Shown here: one piece after another, positions 32,526 to 43,326 of the stretch | How the letters are laid out: each line of letters begins with the position of its first letter | Numbering within the stretch: position 1 is the first letter of the stretch | Program-made: the position numbers and the translations under genes | The notes under the pieces: model-generated | What the model was told of the DNA's origin: nothing | What the model saw: the letters and a program-made list of their open reading frames with translations, nothing else | Databases searched by the model: none | Assembly: GCA_018902385.1 (NCBI GenBank) | Contig: JABSSW010000065.1 | Span: 84,144 to 148,143, forward strand | Direction of reading: 5' to 3' | Source of the DNA: Physcia stellaris | Lineage: Eukaryota > Ascomycota > Lecanoromycetes > Caliciales > Physciaceae | DNA length: 64,000 bases

Positions 32526-34038
32526 ATGTATGTCCCGGTTCGCGATATGATAACGCCTTGGCGTAATGATGAGGAACTATCAAAAGTCCAGCGTCAACTT
32601 TTTACAGGGAGGAGGGAAGGCGAGCCCGACGAGCGTGAGGAAGCGTGCAAGTTGGTAACTCATCCCCATGAAGGACAGGACAGGGCTAGTATCTGATATC
32701 ATACTCAACTAGGTCGCGGTATGGCGGATTCGTGGACATCTGCCACACGCAATAGATGCAACAGCATCCTTGACGGAAGCCACTCTTATAGACGAGCGCG
32801 GTACTCTGAGCAACGTCGCAATGCGTCATCTTTATGTGGGTGCATTCTGTCGGTAAGTGTGCGCCTCATCCTTACCTCCCATGTACAAACACTGACTGAT
32901 TAGATTTGTCACCGGTCTACTAGATGATGACAAGCGCTTGCATCGGGATGCCCGCCGAGGGCCTCGCCGGCAAAGATTGTCTATGTTCGAGCGGGCGAAA
33001 CAGCTCAAACTCCCCGCATCGTTGGTCGACCTCCGGCATCAGGCGACTCACGAAGAGCTACCTAGCATGCCTGCGCTCAGACAGTATGTAAAACAAGCAC
33101 TGGACTGGATCTGGAACGACTTTTGGCGCCATCAATGCCCTCCCAACTATACCATGCGCAAAACCACAAATGCCAAAGACTTGAGAAGTGAAGTGGAGCA
33201 CTATCACAAGGTCGCGGTCACTGACATAGGACTGCATGGTGAACCGGTACGTCTTCCCTGCCTATCATCCCCACCTTCGCTATCCCTTGACTCGGAAGAC
33301 AGGACTAGTTACACGATCCTCGGTCGATTATGGGATTGCTGACTCTCGAATGCATGACAGGCACTGAATGATGAATCGGCTAAGACTTGTCTCAATTTGG
33401 TGCGGCTGTGCAAGGGGGACGAAGTAATTCTTAATGAATTATCCATGATCATGATCGAATGGGGCTTCATGGTACAAGATTCAAGCTTCAATGATCTCGG
33501 CAAGCCTATCGATGACACATTTCTTCTCTGGGATCCTCTCATCAAGAAGCTCTGCACGCATCAACAACCGTTTTTCAAGGCACTTACAGATCAGATGTCC
33601 ATCCAGCTCGCTCTACCGTCTGGCCCTATGGACATCAGCCTAGATCGCTACCGCGAGGTCATCACTATGTGGCTTGAGCACCTATTGGCAACTAAACAGT
33701 ATGTACCCATCATCAAGCGAGCCAAATATGACATCAACCACATACTGTCTACGTGCGTCAACTGCCAGAACTACTGGCTGGTGCAGCTTGCGCGCCGCAT
33801 TATAGCCGCACCTGGATACGAGGCTACCAAAAAGAATTACCGAGTACGAGTAGAAAACGCAGTTCCTCATTTGGCTGCTGGCCCAAACCCCGGTACCTTG
33901 CTCAGTACGAATATGGGAATGGGCGATTCTGCAGAGGGCAGAGTAGGGAAAACCAAGGTGAACAAGGAGGAGCTTTACCCAGGGTTTTGGCAGCCTTGCA
34001 ATCCCAAACTGTGGCGACCGGGAATTCACGAGATGTAA
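32526..34038 (+). CDS. LAS1: Las1, HEPN endoribonuclease of pre-rRNA ITS2 processing
   Basis: Cuts ITS2 in the pre-60S particle together with Grc3. Four exons, 32526-32654, 32713-32852, 32904-33246 and 33361-34038, give 429 residues. The N-terminal Las1 domain reads MITPWRNDEELSKVQRQLF, VWRIRGHLPHAIDATASLT, RHLYVGAFCRFVTGLLD, and LPASLVDLRHQATHEELPSM; RHQATH near residue 133 is the RX4H active motif of HEPN RNases. Then YVKQALDWIWNDFW. The C-terminal part is less conserved and ends ELYPGFWQPCNPKLWRPG. Two in-frame ATGs exist (32526 and 32547); the first was used. The stop codon at 34036-34038 lies one base from the TA target site of the outer MITE, so the 3' UTR must run into the element. Confidence 0.9.
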
Positions 34039-34041
34039 ATA

Positions 34042-34831
34042 CAGTAGACCTTCGATACAGGGAGTGGGAATTTCGAAGCCGCGAACTCCTTATAACCCGA
34101 CACTCCTTATAAGCCGTGTCTGCGAAAGTCAGGGTTAAGCTGTAACCCTATGTTTGATAGTGAAACCCTAATAAAATCCTACAGTAGACCTTCGATACAG
34201 GGAGTGGGAATTTCGAAGCCGCGAACTCCTTATAACCCGACACTCCTTATAAGCCGTGTCTGCGAAAGTCAGGGTTAAGCTGTAACTCTATGTTTGATAG
34301 TGAAACCCTAATGAAATCCTAATAATTTTTGACGAAATCTGACAAAACCTATCATAACCCTAATAAAATCTCAAAAAGCCACGCCAAAATCGCGTAATTT
34401 TGATGAATTTTGGTGATTTCTTAGTAGTATTATAAGGAATTTTGCCAAATTTATCGAAGTACTCTCTGTAGACCGAAACTCCGATGCATACATCAAAAAT
34501 CAGAATTTCGACGTTTAACACTTTTTGTAACTCGATACTCCTTGTAACCCGACTCCCTATAACGAAGGTCTACTGTAATAATCTTTGACGAAATCTGACA
34601 AAACCTATCATAACCCTAATAAAATCTCAAAAAGCCACGCCAAAATCGCGTAATTTTGATGAATTTTGGTGATTTCTTAGTAGTATTATAAGGAGTTTTG
34701 CCAAATTTATCGGAGTACTCTCTGTAGGCCGAAATTCCGATGCATACATCAAAAATCAGAATTTCGACGTCTAACACTTTTTGTAACCCGATACTCTTTG
34801 TAACCCGACTCCCTATAACGAAGGTCTACCG
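34042..34831. mobile_element. Outer 394-bp MITE, split by a second copy
   Basis: Outer copy of a non-autonomous DNA element. Left part 34042-34181 (140 bp) and right part 34578-34831 (254 bp) add up to 394 bp. The terminal inverted repeats begin CAGTAGACCTTCG and end with its complement (CGAAGGTCTACCG), about 25 bp with mismatches, and the copy is flanked by TA at 34040-34041 and 34832-34833. TA target sites with CAGTA-type ends point to the pogo/Tc1-mariner superfamily. There is no transposase frame. The inner copy sits at a TA inside this one. Confidence 0.88.
34182..34575. mobile_element. Inner 394-bp MITE, nested in an identical-family copy
   Basis: Complete copy, 394 bp, with the same ends as the outer copy (CAGTAGACCTTCG ... 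CGAAGGTCTACTG), flanked by duplicated TA at 34180-34181 and 34576-34577. Aligned to the outer copy it differs at about 11 of 394 positions, all transitions by my reading. It inserted after the outer one. Confidence 0.9.
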
Positions 34832-34833
34832 TA

Positions 34834-35519
34834 GCTCTCTGACAGACACCAAGCAATGAAGATTGTTTTTCGACGGTTACCCGATGCAACCAGGTGTACT
34901 CGTGATTGGTTATCAATCAGGCTTTGCATTTTGCATTGTCTTCCGGCTGTGTGGCCGTTGGTACACGAAGTGAACAAGCATGACTTTTACACCCATCCAT
35001 TATTGCACCCCAGCAAAGAGTGAGGCTCTTAAGAATGTCCCTTTTCGACCCTCTTTGTCATGGCTTCTCACTCTAACGTCCTGTCCGGAAGTCTGCGGTT
35101 GCTATGATAAGACGAGAGTTGCCTAAGCATCCATTGCTCTTGACTATTCACTTGTACAGTAGTATCTCTCGAAGAATCCTTGATTGACTGGAGTTTGGTA
35201 CTCGGTACCTCGTATCTTGGATGGGGAGTGGTCCTTGGGGCTGAAACGCGACTGATGATTGATTGGCTCTAGATGAGACAACACCCCCACCAGTTCTTGG
35301 CCATCTTTCACATGCAAATCACCTTCATTTGGATTTTTCAACACCGAGAGACTTAGCGGAAGAGAGGAGGCGGAAAATGAAGCAACGCCACCTCTCTCCC
35401 TCATGTTCCGCCTTACCACAACCAGACCAGCCAGAAAGAAGTGTGGGCGGGGTCCGAGTGGGCGCACGGTAAAAGTGCAAAGCTTCTAGGCCTTCTGTGG
35501 GCGGTACAGTACAAAAAGT
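34834..35519. promoter_or_regulatory. SNF4 upstream region
   Basis: No gene found. The 686 bp between the MITE and the SNF4 start include a G-rich GTGGGCGGGGTCCG at about 35442-35455, a C2H2-repressor-like or GC-box-like site. No experimental meaning is claimed. Confidence 0.35.
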
Positions 35520-36920
35520 ATGGCTAGTCCTGGTCACGAGGCTGCTTTCGTTCAACCGGCTTCCTTTCTCAGACCCCGAGGCACCTCGCAACCAATGACT
35601 CCAGCGGTCCCAGAGAGCGCCCTGGAGCGTGATCAACGCATTGGCCTGGTGAGTCGCTCAACCTGCCCATGTAACGCCGTGTCCAACATCCATCACCTCT
35701 CCTCTTATGCGCCTTGACAAGCCCACCAATCAATCGCGCATCCCTCGCTGACGTAAGACTGCACCCACAGCAACGCATTCGCGAATTCCTCAAAGTCCGC
35801 ACCAGCTACGATGTGCTACCACTGAGTTTCCGATTGATCATCCTCGACACCTCCTTGCTCGTCAAAAAGAGTCTCAGCATCTTGATCCAGAATGGTAGGG
35901 CTGCCCTTGTCAGTGGTCACGGCCGAGAGCTAACCTGCCCTTCTTCCAGGCATCGTTTCGGCGCCCCTCTGGGATTCGAAGACCTCGACATATGCCGGCT
36001 TACTTACGACTGCAGACTACATCAATCTCATCCAATACTACTGGCAGAATCCTGAGGCGGTAAATCGCATCGATCAATTCAAGCTTAACAGACTGAGAGG
36101 TGACATCCCTGCGACGACAGTCCTGGACATGGATCGTTGATTAACTCGGATCCAGATATCGAGAAAGCTATTGGTGTAGCACCACTGGAGACGATTTCGA
36201 TACATCCTCAACGTCCGCTCTACGAAGCATGTCGTCGCATGCTCGAGTCTCGGGCTCGTCGCATTCCTCTTGTAGACATCGACGACGAGACTAGACGTGC
36301 CATGGTTGTTAGCGTGGTCACCCAGTACCGTATCTTGAAATTCGTTGCTGTCAACGTCGGAGAGACCCAATTACTCCGGAAGCCTTTGAAGCACCTCAAG
36401 CTTGGCACCTACAAAAACCTTGAAACGGCCAACATGGAGACGCCGGTCTTCGATATCATTCACCAGCTTGTCAACTGCAACATCTCCGCCGTTCCCATCC
36501 TCAACAGTGATGGTGGGTGCGAGTCCTTCCACGTCGTGAGACTATTTGGCTAATTCGCTAGGGGTCGTGACCAACGTCTTCGAGGCTGTAGACATTATTA
36601 CCTTGATCAAAGGTAATAATTACGATGAATTGAATCTTGACGTTGGCGAAGCGCTCAAGAAGCGAGCTGATGTACGCCTTGCCAATACTTGATTTTGATG
36701 ATGTCAAACTGATAATATGCATCAGGACTTTCCGGGAATCTACACATGCTCAATCAACGATCGCTTAGATATCATCTTCGACACGATAAGAAAGTCGAGG
36801 GTTCATCGACTTATCGTCATTGATGATGAGAGCCGATTAGTTGGTATTCTGAGTTTGAGCGACATCTTGGAGTATATTCTACTCGAGGGCGAATCTGAGG
36901 ACGGTAAGCTAGAGCAGTAG
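35520..36920 (+). CDS. SNF4: AMPK gamma subunit (Snf4)
   Basis: Nucleotide-sensing regulatory subunit of the SNF1/AMPK kinase. Six exons, 35520-35648, 35771-35894, 35950-36099, 36156-36512, 36562-36671 and 36726-36920, give 354 residues, the usual size. Four CBS repeats are seen: CBS1 from IREFLKVRTSYDVLPLSFR through GIVSAPLWDSKTSTYAGL, CBS2 around ISIHPQRPLYEACRRMLESR with RRIPLVDIDDETRRAMVVSV, CBS3 with METPVFDIIHQLVNCNISAV and GVVTNVFEAVDIITL, and CBS4 from CSINDRLDIIFDTIRKSRVH to RLVGILSLSDILEYILL. All intron phases agree. It is a conserved housekeeping gene with nothing odd beyond a first intron of 122 nt. Confidence 0.95.
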
Positions 36921-37421
36921 ATGTGAAAGCGTTCGTGGCATTGCATGGTGTTCTATATCCCCAGCTCATGCTACTTGGGAAGGTTTGGATCACCCTACGT
37001 TTGCATAAAACAAACATGAAAAGGATAACTTAGGGTTCCTATTGGAGCTCTTCCATATGACTAAGTAGATATTGTCAGGTCAGATTCACCTGAATCTTCA
37101 AAGATGCTGGTATTGTTTCCAGAAAATCTATTATTATTATCGATCCTTTTTGAACCCGGTTCAAGATTGTCAATCACTGAACATCCATTTAGTCATCAGC
37201 TTGTGGATATCAACACCGGTATCATAAGTACGATGATGTCGTCGCCCGGTTCCATTCACCAACTCACAGGCCGGAAGAGCTTTTCCAAAACGTGGGCGCC
37301 TTATTTCACACAACTCAGTTGGCAAGAGCTTTCCACGACAAACCCCCATCCTTCTCCATTGTTCACCTCTCCAACTCTTGCTTTTGCTTCTACAACATGC
37401 ATTTTACTTCTCAGTATCACT
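36921..37421. other. Intergenic region, RhoGAP leader
   Basis: No gene recognised. The last 100 bp are pyrimidine-rich and end at the chosen RhoGAP start. In-frame ATGs further upstream exist, so the true start could be earlier. Confidence 0.4.
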
Positions 37422-40400
37422 ATGAAGCTGTCAAAGAGCTTTGCTAGACTGACTCCAGGTACTCATAAGACAGAAGTCCAACACGACAGGTCGCTCCAAA
37501 GAAAGAGATCGTCATTAGACAACCTGATCATCCCACGCCGAACTCGTTTACCATCAAGCAAAGTCAGCCAAGTGGAGCCTATCGACCTTCAAATCGCCAT
37601 GAATCTGCTCAGCGCTCAAGCCCATGCGCTTCCTGCAACCCGATCATCTACTGCAGCTTCGATCAACGAAGGGACGCGAGAATCTTGCGACGTGTCTATC
37701 ACAGAGAGTGATGAACCGCAGACGCTGTCGCAAAGCTCGGGATCTTTCTGGTTCAGAAGCGACACGAGGAACGGATCGTATGCAGGGGATGAGCAGCATC
37801 TCAACACTGGCGAAGATCACCACTCCACTCTTGCCACGAGGAAGCAAAGCAGCAGCTCCAGTAGTGAGCGCTGGGAACACCGTCGTCTCGGAATGACCTA
37901 CGATGGTCCAAACGACTTCGTTAGCGATGAGTCTTCTTTGACATCTCTCACATTGCCATCTATCAACGATTCGGCCATCGATGTCCTCCGAGCCGGAGCT
38001 GCTGAGTCTGCGGAGAAGTATAACACTTTGGCTGCGGTCCATGGACTCTCTCGGTCCAATGTAATACATGATCATGGTTAGTTCCCTACTGTGAATGCTT
38101 CGTGATTGCTGACACCTCTGCAGTCAGAAAAGAAATCCACAGGATTACCGAGACGCAACCTCCTAAGCAATCGCATCTGAGCATCTTTAAGAATCTTGTT
38201 ACAACCAAGGGCCACCATAAGAAAACTCCGCGGCGGACTACCTCTTCACAAAGCTTAAAGGCTAAGAGACCTTGGTCAATGTCCAAGGGACGAATGGAGG
38301 GCGAAATTTTCCAATGCACAAGCTTGGAAGAATTATTTCGGCTCGGCGGGTGCAGCACACTGAAGCTACCTGCCAACTTCTCACCCATCGAGACTCTTGC
38401 AATCCCCCTTTCCATGGCAGCAACAGCTAGAAACATTGTCGAAAATGGTGAGTTGTTCTCTCCAAAGAAGCTTGTGAGATCTATTGAGATAATCATTGAT
38501 AGGACCCGCGATACTTGGTATTTTCCGGGAGGGTGGCGCTGTACTCTCCATACACAAATTATGCGACTATTACAACAACCTATATCAATCCCATGCCTCT
38601 GCGGAAGATTCCAGTCGAGTTCAATACACTATCGGAGCGAATGACTTGCCATCAGGCATCTCTTGTACTATACAAGACGTTGCAAGTGTATTCAAGAAAG
38701 TCGTCCTGAACCTTCCTGGTGGCTTGTTAGGATCTCTAGAATTATTGGAAACTCTCGGCGAAATAGCACGACTCTTTCAGGAAGACGCCGAGCGGTCCAA
38801 GCCCAAAGCCAGCAAGCTTAGAGCCCGATTAATAGCCCTTGCGCTTTCATGCGTGAGCTCAGACGAACGCTTCTCGGTGATATGTGCAACTCTAGGCCTG
38901 TTCACCTGGCTTGGACACGCCAAAGAAATCTCGATGGACGGTGCTAATATGAGTTACGAGAGTCTGAGCACAATCCTTTCGCCTCTTCTAGTAGGCGATG
39001 AGCTTAACATAGAGAGGGAAGGCAGACGAGCAGCGTCTATCGATCTTCAACCTGATAATCTTGGATTCTTGAATCTACTCCCGGGCGACTCCGCGGCCAT
39101 TGCACGAGCTCATCAAAACACCCAAGACGGAGCAAAGATTGCGCTTATGCTGCTTTTGGAATGGAAAGGAGTTGTCAAACACCTTCGGTGTTTAGCTGCT
39201 AGTGCTGCCACGGCTTTGCGGGAGAAGGAGGAAGAGGAGCGACTTGCAAACGCGGAGAGTATGTACACACTAGGCCCTCCACGCGGGTTCGCCCACGGAA
39301 GCCAGCCATCAGATGGTTCCGCTGGACCTGCCATATTGGGACCAAAATCGAGGGATAAGAAAGGCTTCTCGCAGCCTTTCAAGGCTATCGCATCATCCAG
39401 CAGCAGCACCAGTCGGACACCAAAGAGATCATCAATACCAAGCAGTTGGAGTGTCACATCGCTTGCTCTGGGTCCGAAGCAATTAGCACCACGCCTAGGA
39501 TTTGTACATTTACCTGACGGTACAGGTGGATTCGTTAATGTCCCGGCAATCCACAGGGCTAATGACGCCAAAAATACGATGGGACGCACTACGCCTCTCA
39601 AAAAGGCTGCGAAATCGGACCCACTAGTTTTTACTAGCTTAGAACTAGGGTCAAGTTATAGTATTCCAGCACAACAGCGGCAAGAACGCATTCCTAGTGA
39701 TCCTGTTCTACCGCATCCTTCGGTTAAAGAGGCACAACAACAGCAACGGGATGACCGGCTGTACGGGGTTGAAAATCAGCACTTTACAGATTTACATAAA
39801 AATCCGCAAGAAGGCTCGACTTATAAAACGCCCGACCAGCCGGAAGTTAGCTACTACGATGAAGACTACAACACTGAAGATCGTATCAGCGACTACGTTG
39901 CACTTCAGCCGACGGAGCCTTCACACTCCGAACGCAGTAAGGTCGACGAGCATGAGGAAGAAGAGGGTTATTGGCGGAGCCAATCAGTTCTACAAACCTT
40001 TGAAAAGCTACAAGAGATCAAGGCCGATGTAGCTAGATGTAAAGACTACCAGCAACAGCCTACCGCTTCCACTTTCCATGCCTCAAACCCAGCTGAGAGC
40101 AAATTTAGAGCTCGAGATTCTGACGGGACGCTTATGAGTCGGAATAATCATTCAGCTCAAAGCTCTCTCGACATAGCGGAGTTTGCTCGCGCGCATCACT
40201 TTGCAGCCTTTGGGAGTGTGAACAATCGCCATCAAGCTCCTACTTGTGGCTCGACTCTCAGAACTAGCAGTGGCTTCCGCGAGCCAACGGTCAAAAAAGT
40301 CTCAAGTCTTCATGTCACTAATCATGCTGATTCCGAAATTGGAGCAATAGGTACTGACGTGCAGTCAATGGGACGCCAGTCTCAAGACAGCGAGCGGCCC

Positions 40401-42206
40401 CATAGTAGTCACAGTCGATCACAAACCACCAACTCAGTTGCCGGTTCCCAGAGTGGTAGTGTCCGTCAACTTGCTCAGCGCTTCGATCAGCCCTTGCAAG
40501 GACATTATGTCCCCGACTGGGCAAAACCAAAGTCGGGTGCACCACTTGAGCCCAAACATGTCACCTCAAAGCCTGCGGCCAGAGAGGAGCCTTTCCTGAC
40601 CATCAATCCTGAGTCTAATCTGAGCCCGCCCTTTGTCCAGGATCCCAGCGATATGACAACCCCGCGGGTTCGTACGAAATCCATGATTCCCAAGCCTCTC
40701 AGCGATGTTGGGCGCCCTCGAAAGAAGGGTGAGCGGCGTGATTCCAGGTCGCCTAGTCCAGTGAAGATTCCGACACCTGTTACCGCAGTGCGACAGAGAC
40801 CTCCCCACTTCAACATCTTCACTGACGATCCTCATGAAGTAATGATGACAGGTGCTCTGGACCCATTCGATATTCGCATACGAGAACCTTTCTCACCCAC
40901 ACAAGGGTCGAGTCCTTTGATCTATCCCGGAGATCCACCTTTGGCGCGTATGGTGAAGAGCTCGACGGGTCTCACTAAATCAGTGACCACACCCATCATT
41001 TCATCTCGGTCTTCAATGGTGAACAGCAATCAAGAGACCAGTGACAGCTTCCGCTTACGTCCAATTAGCATTGACAGTAATCTATTATTCGCTCATAAAG
41101 ATACTGACAGTCAGCCCTCGCGCCGACGCCACAGTGCCTTTCAGAACGGCGACGAATATTCCCCTTCTGCTTATTCAACCCAGTCCGGAGAAATGAGCAG
41201 TAACGCCTCACGACGAGTACCAAAATCGATGACCACCGGCAACATTAGCCTACTATTCCAGGAAAACGAACGTCTCCGGAACGAAAATGAGCGTCAGACT
41301 AAGATGCTCGAGGATTACCGACGTAAAGAGAAAGAAGCTGAAGAGTCAAAGCGACATTCCGAGCTCAGAATCCGCCAAAAGACCGACACCGAAGATACAG
41401 AAGATGCTATCAGAACCCTCAAAATCCTCAAAGTGAAATACGACGAATGGACCCTGGTCCGCGAAGCCCGGATGCTACAGTATCAGCACATATTTCACGG
41501 AGGCCGAGAAGTCAACCTCTCCGTCGCTTCTTTCACAACACAAGAACTGATCGACGGATCTGGATGGGATGTCGAGAGCCAAGGCCCATACCCCAAACCT
41601 CCGAACAAGGCAGACCAGGAAATGGAAATCGAAGCTAAATTCTTCGTCAAGGGACTGTCGCCGTACTATATCTGCGACACCAAGGCAGAGGAAATACAGG
41701 AGAGGAAGAACCTGGCGCCGTGGATCAAGATGGCGCTTGGGAAGCGACAGCGTGCGAGGGAAGACGCGGGAATCGTGTTCGATGAGGAGGAGGAGTTGGA
41801 GGCGTTCAAAGAGAAGATGGAGAACGTGAAGGAGTGGGATCGGCAGCGGCAGATCAAGAAGCGGGAGTCGGAGGAGTGGTGGGAGCGGCTGACTCCCGCG
41901 GAGAAGAAGAGGTTCGCCGCTCGCTACACACGGTCTACCTTCCGACCCCGACCCGGCGACGAGGAACCGCTAGACGGAATATCAGAGGAAGAGAGGAATA
42001 GACGCGTCAAGCAGAAATTCGAGAAGCTGCTCGTTGATGAGTTTGGCGCTGATGAGGCGGCTGGGACGAAGAGGAAGTGGTTCGGTATGCGGAAGGGGAG
42101 TGGCGCTAAGTGTGGTGGTGGTGAGAGTCCGGAGGAGAGGAAAACTGGCAGCGGGAGGGTTAGGGGCATGGCGAAGCTGTTTGGTGGTGGTGGACGGGGG
42201 AGCTAG
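37422..42206 (+). CDS. Large RhoGAP-domain protein
   Basis: Predicted GTPase-activating protein for a Rho-family GTPase. Three exons, 37422-38076, 38124-38447 and 38503-42206, give 1560 residues. A Ser-rich N-terminus (to about residue 220) precedes the RhoGAP fold: LEELFRLGGCSTLKLPANF and SMAATARNIVENGPAILGIF, with the arginine finger in GIFREGGA near residue 335, then DVASVFKKVVLNLPGGLLGS and LFTWLGHAKEISMDGANMSY, SLSTILSPLLVG. A long disordered Ser/Pro/Gln region follows (about 560-1250). Near 1250-1330 is a coiled coil (ISLLFQENERLRNENERQTK). The C-terminal 250 residues form a charged, Trp-containing block (APWIKMALGKRQRAREDAG, SEEWWERLTPAEKKRF). Start chosen because the preceding 80 bp look like leader. 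Confidence 0.85.
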
Positions 42207-43326
42207 ATTTGTCTTCATCCTTCATCCCTTATCCCCTATCTTCTTTACTTCGAAACGGAAAGAGTGGGAGATTGGGGGAATTAGACCCGCGGTTAACATG
42301 GTTTAGGAGACTGGGAGATGAAAAGCTTGGGTAAACAGTACACAGAGATGGGGTGGGGGATGGATATAGCGAGGCCCCCCTCCCCCCCCCCACAATTCGG
42401 CGGTCAGCGGGAGCGAGAGCATGGTTTATTTGATATCATTTGATAGCGTTTTTAGATATACTCCTTCCCCCTCCCCCACGTAAGTGGCTTTGCTGTTCTT
42501 CTTCTTGTGGGGGTTGTTACAGGCGGTTATAAAAGCTACTTTGGGTTTTTATTTATAGGCTCGATAGGATAGCGGGGTTTCATGTTCTGATGCCTTCTTC
42601 TTTTCTCCGTCTCCCCCTATATACACACACGCGTCTCTGGATCTGAGAGAGACTCCTTTCTTTGTTTTTTTTGGGGGGAGGGGAGGGACTAGCTTCGAGG
42701 ATTACATTACCCTCGAAAGGTGATTAGCCTTACATCCTTACTCTTGCTGACCGGATACAAATCTGGATATCTATATATAATTCCTTTCCCTCTCCCTCTT
42801 CTATCTATCAACCATATCTCAGGCACCCTCATCACCCAAAGACCCTCGTTTTCTACCCCACCCCCCGGCGGCGAAGTATATATACGTAGGATAGGCAATT
42901 ACTGGACGCTCGATTACCTAGCGGGGGTTATGTATGTATTTCCTGGGGGGTTTGGAATATTATGTATCGAGAGGTTTCGCGATGGGGATTTGCTCTGTTT
43001 GATTGTTTTGGGTGGATGGGTGTGTTGAGATGGGAGATGAGGAGAGGATGAGGGACAAAATCTTTTGTGTAAAGGTACGGAGTGCGTCTTCGAAATCGAA
43101 GATTAAAGTTTTCTACTCAAAGCTGCTGTAAAGGCCCAAACAAAGAAATCCCTCCCATATCTAAGCTACGTAGCCATCTCGACAGCGAGCAAAATATGAA
43201 CCATGAATGCGTAGCGCTTGACGCGACGTACCAAAAGAAAAGAGACATATCGCATCCTCCTCCCCCTTACCTCCCAACCAAAGATGTAAAGATGTTGCGG
43301 TCTCCTCTTAAGATATATATAGCTTA
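42207..43326. other. Convergent 3' intergenic region
   Basis: The 1.1 kb between the RhoGAP and NHA1 stops. It holds two C-runs (about 42377-42391), T-rich and pyrimidine-rich tracts, and no recognisable gene. Long 3' UTRs are the simplest reading. Confidence 0.45.

Noticed and set aside
34042-34831. Simple tandem duplication
   Set aside because: The order of blocks, equal 394-bp lengths and TA duplications at both insertions fit nested transposition far better.
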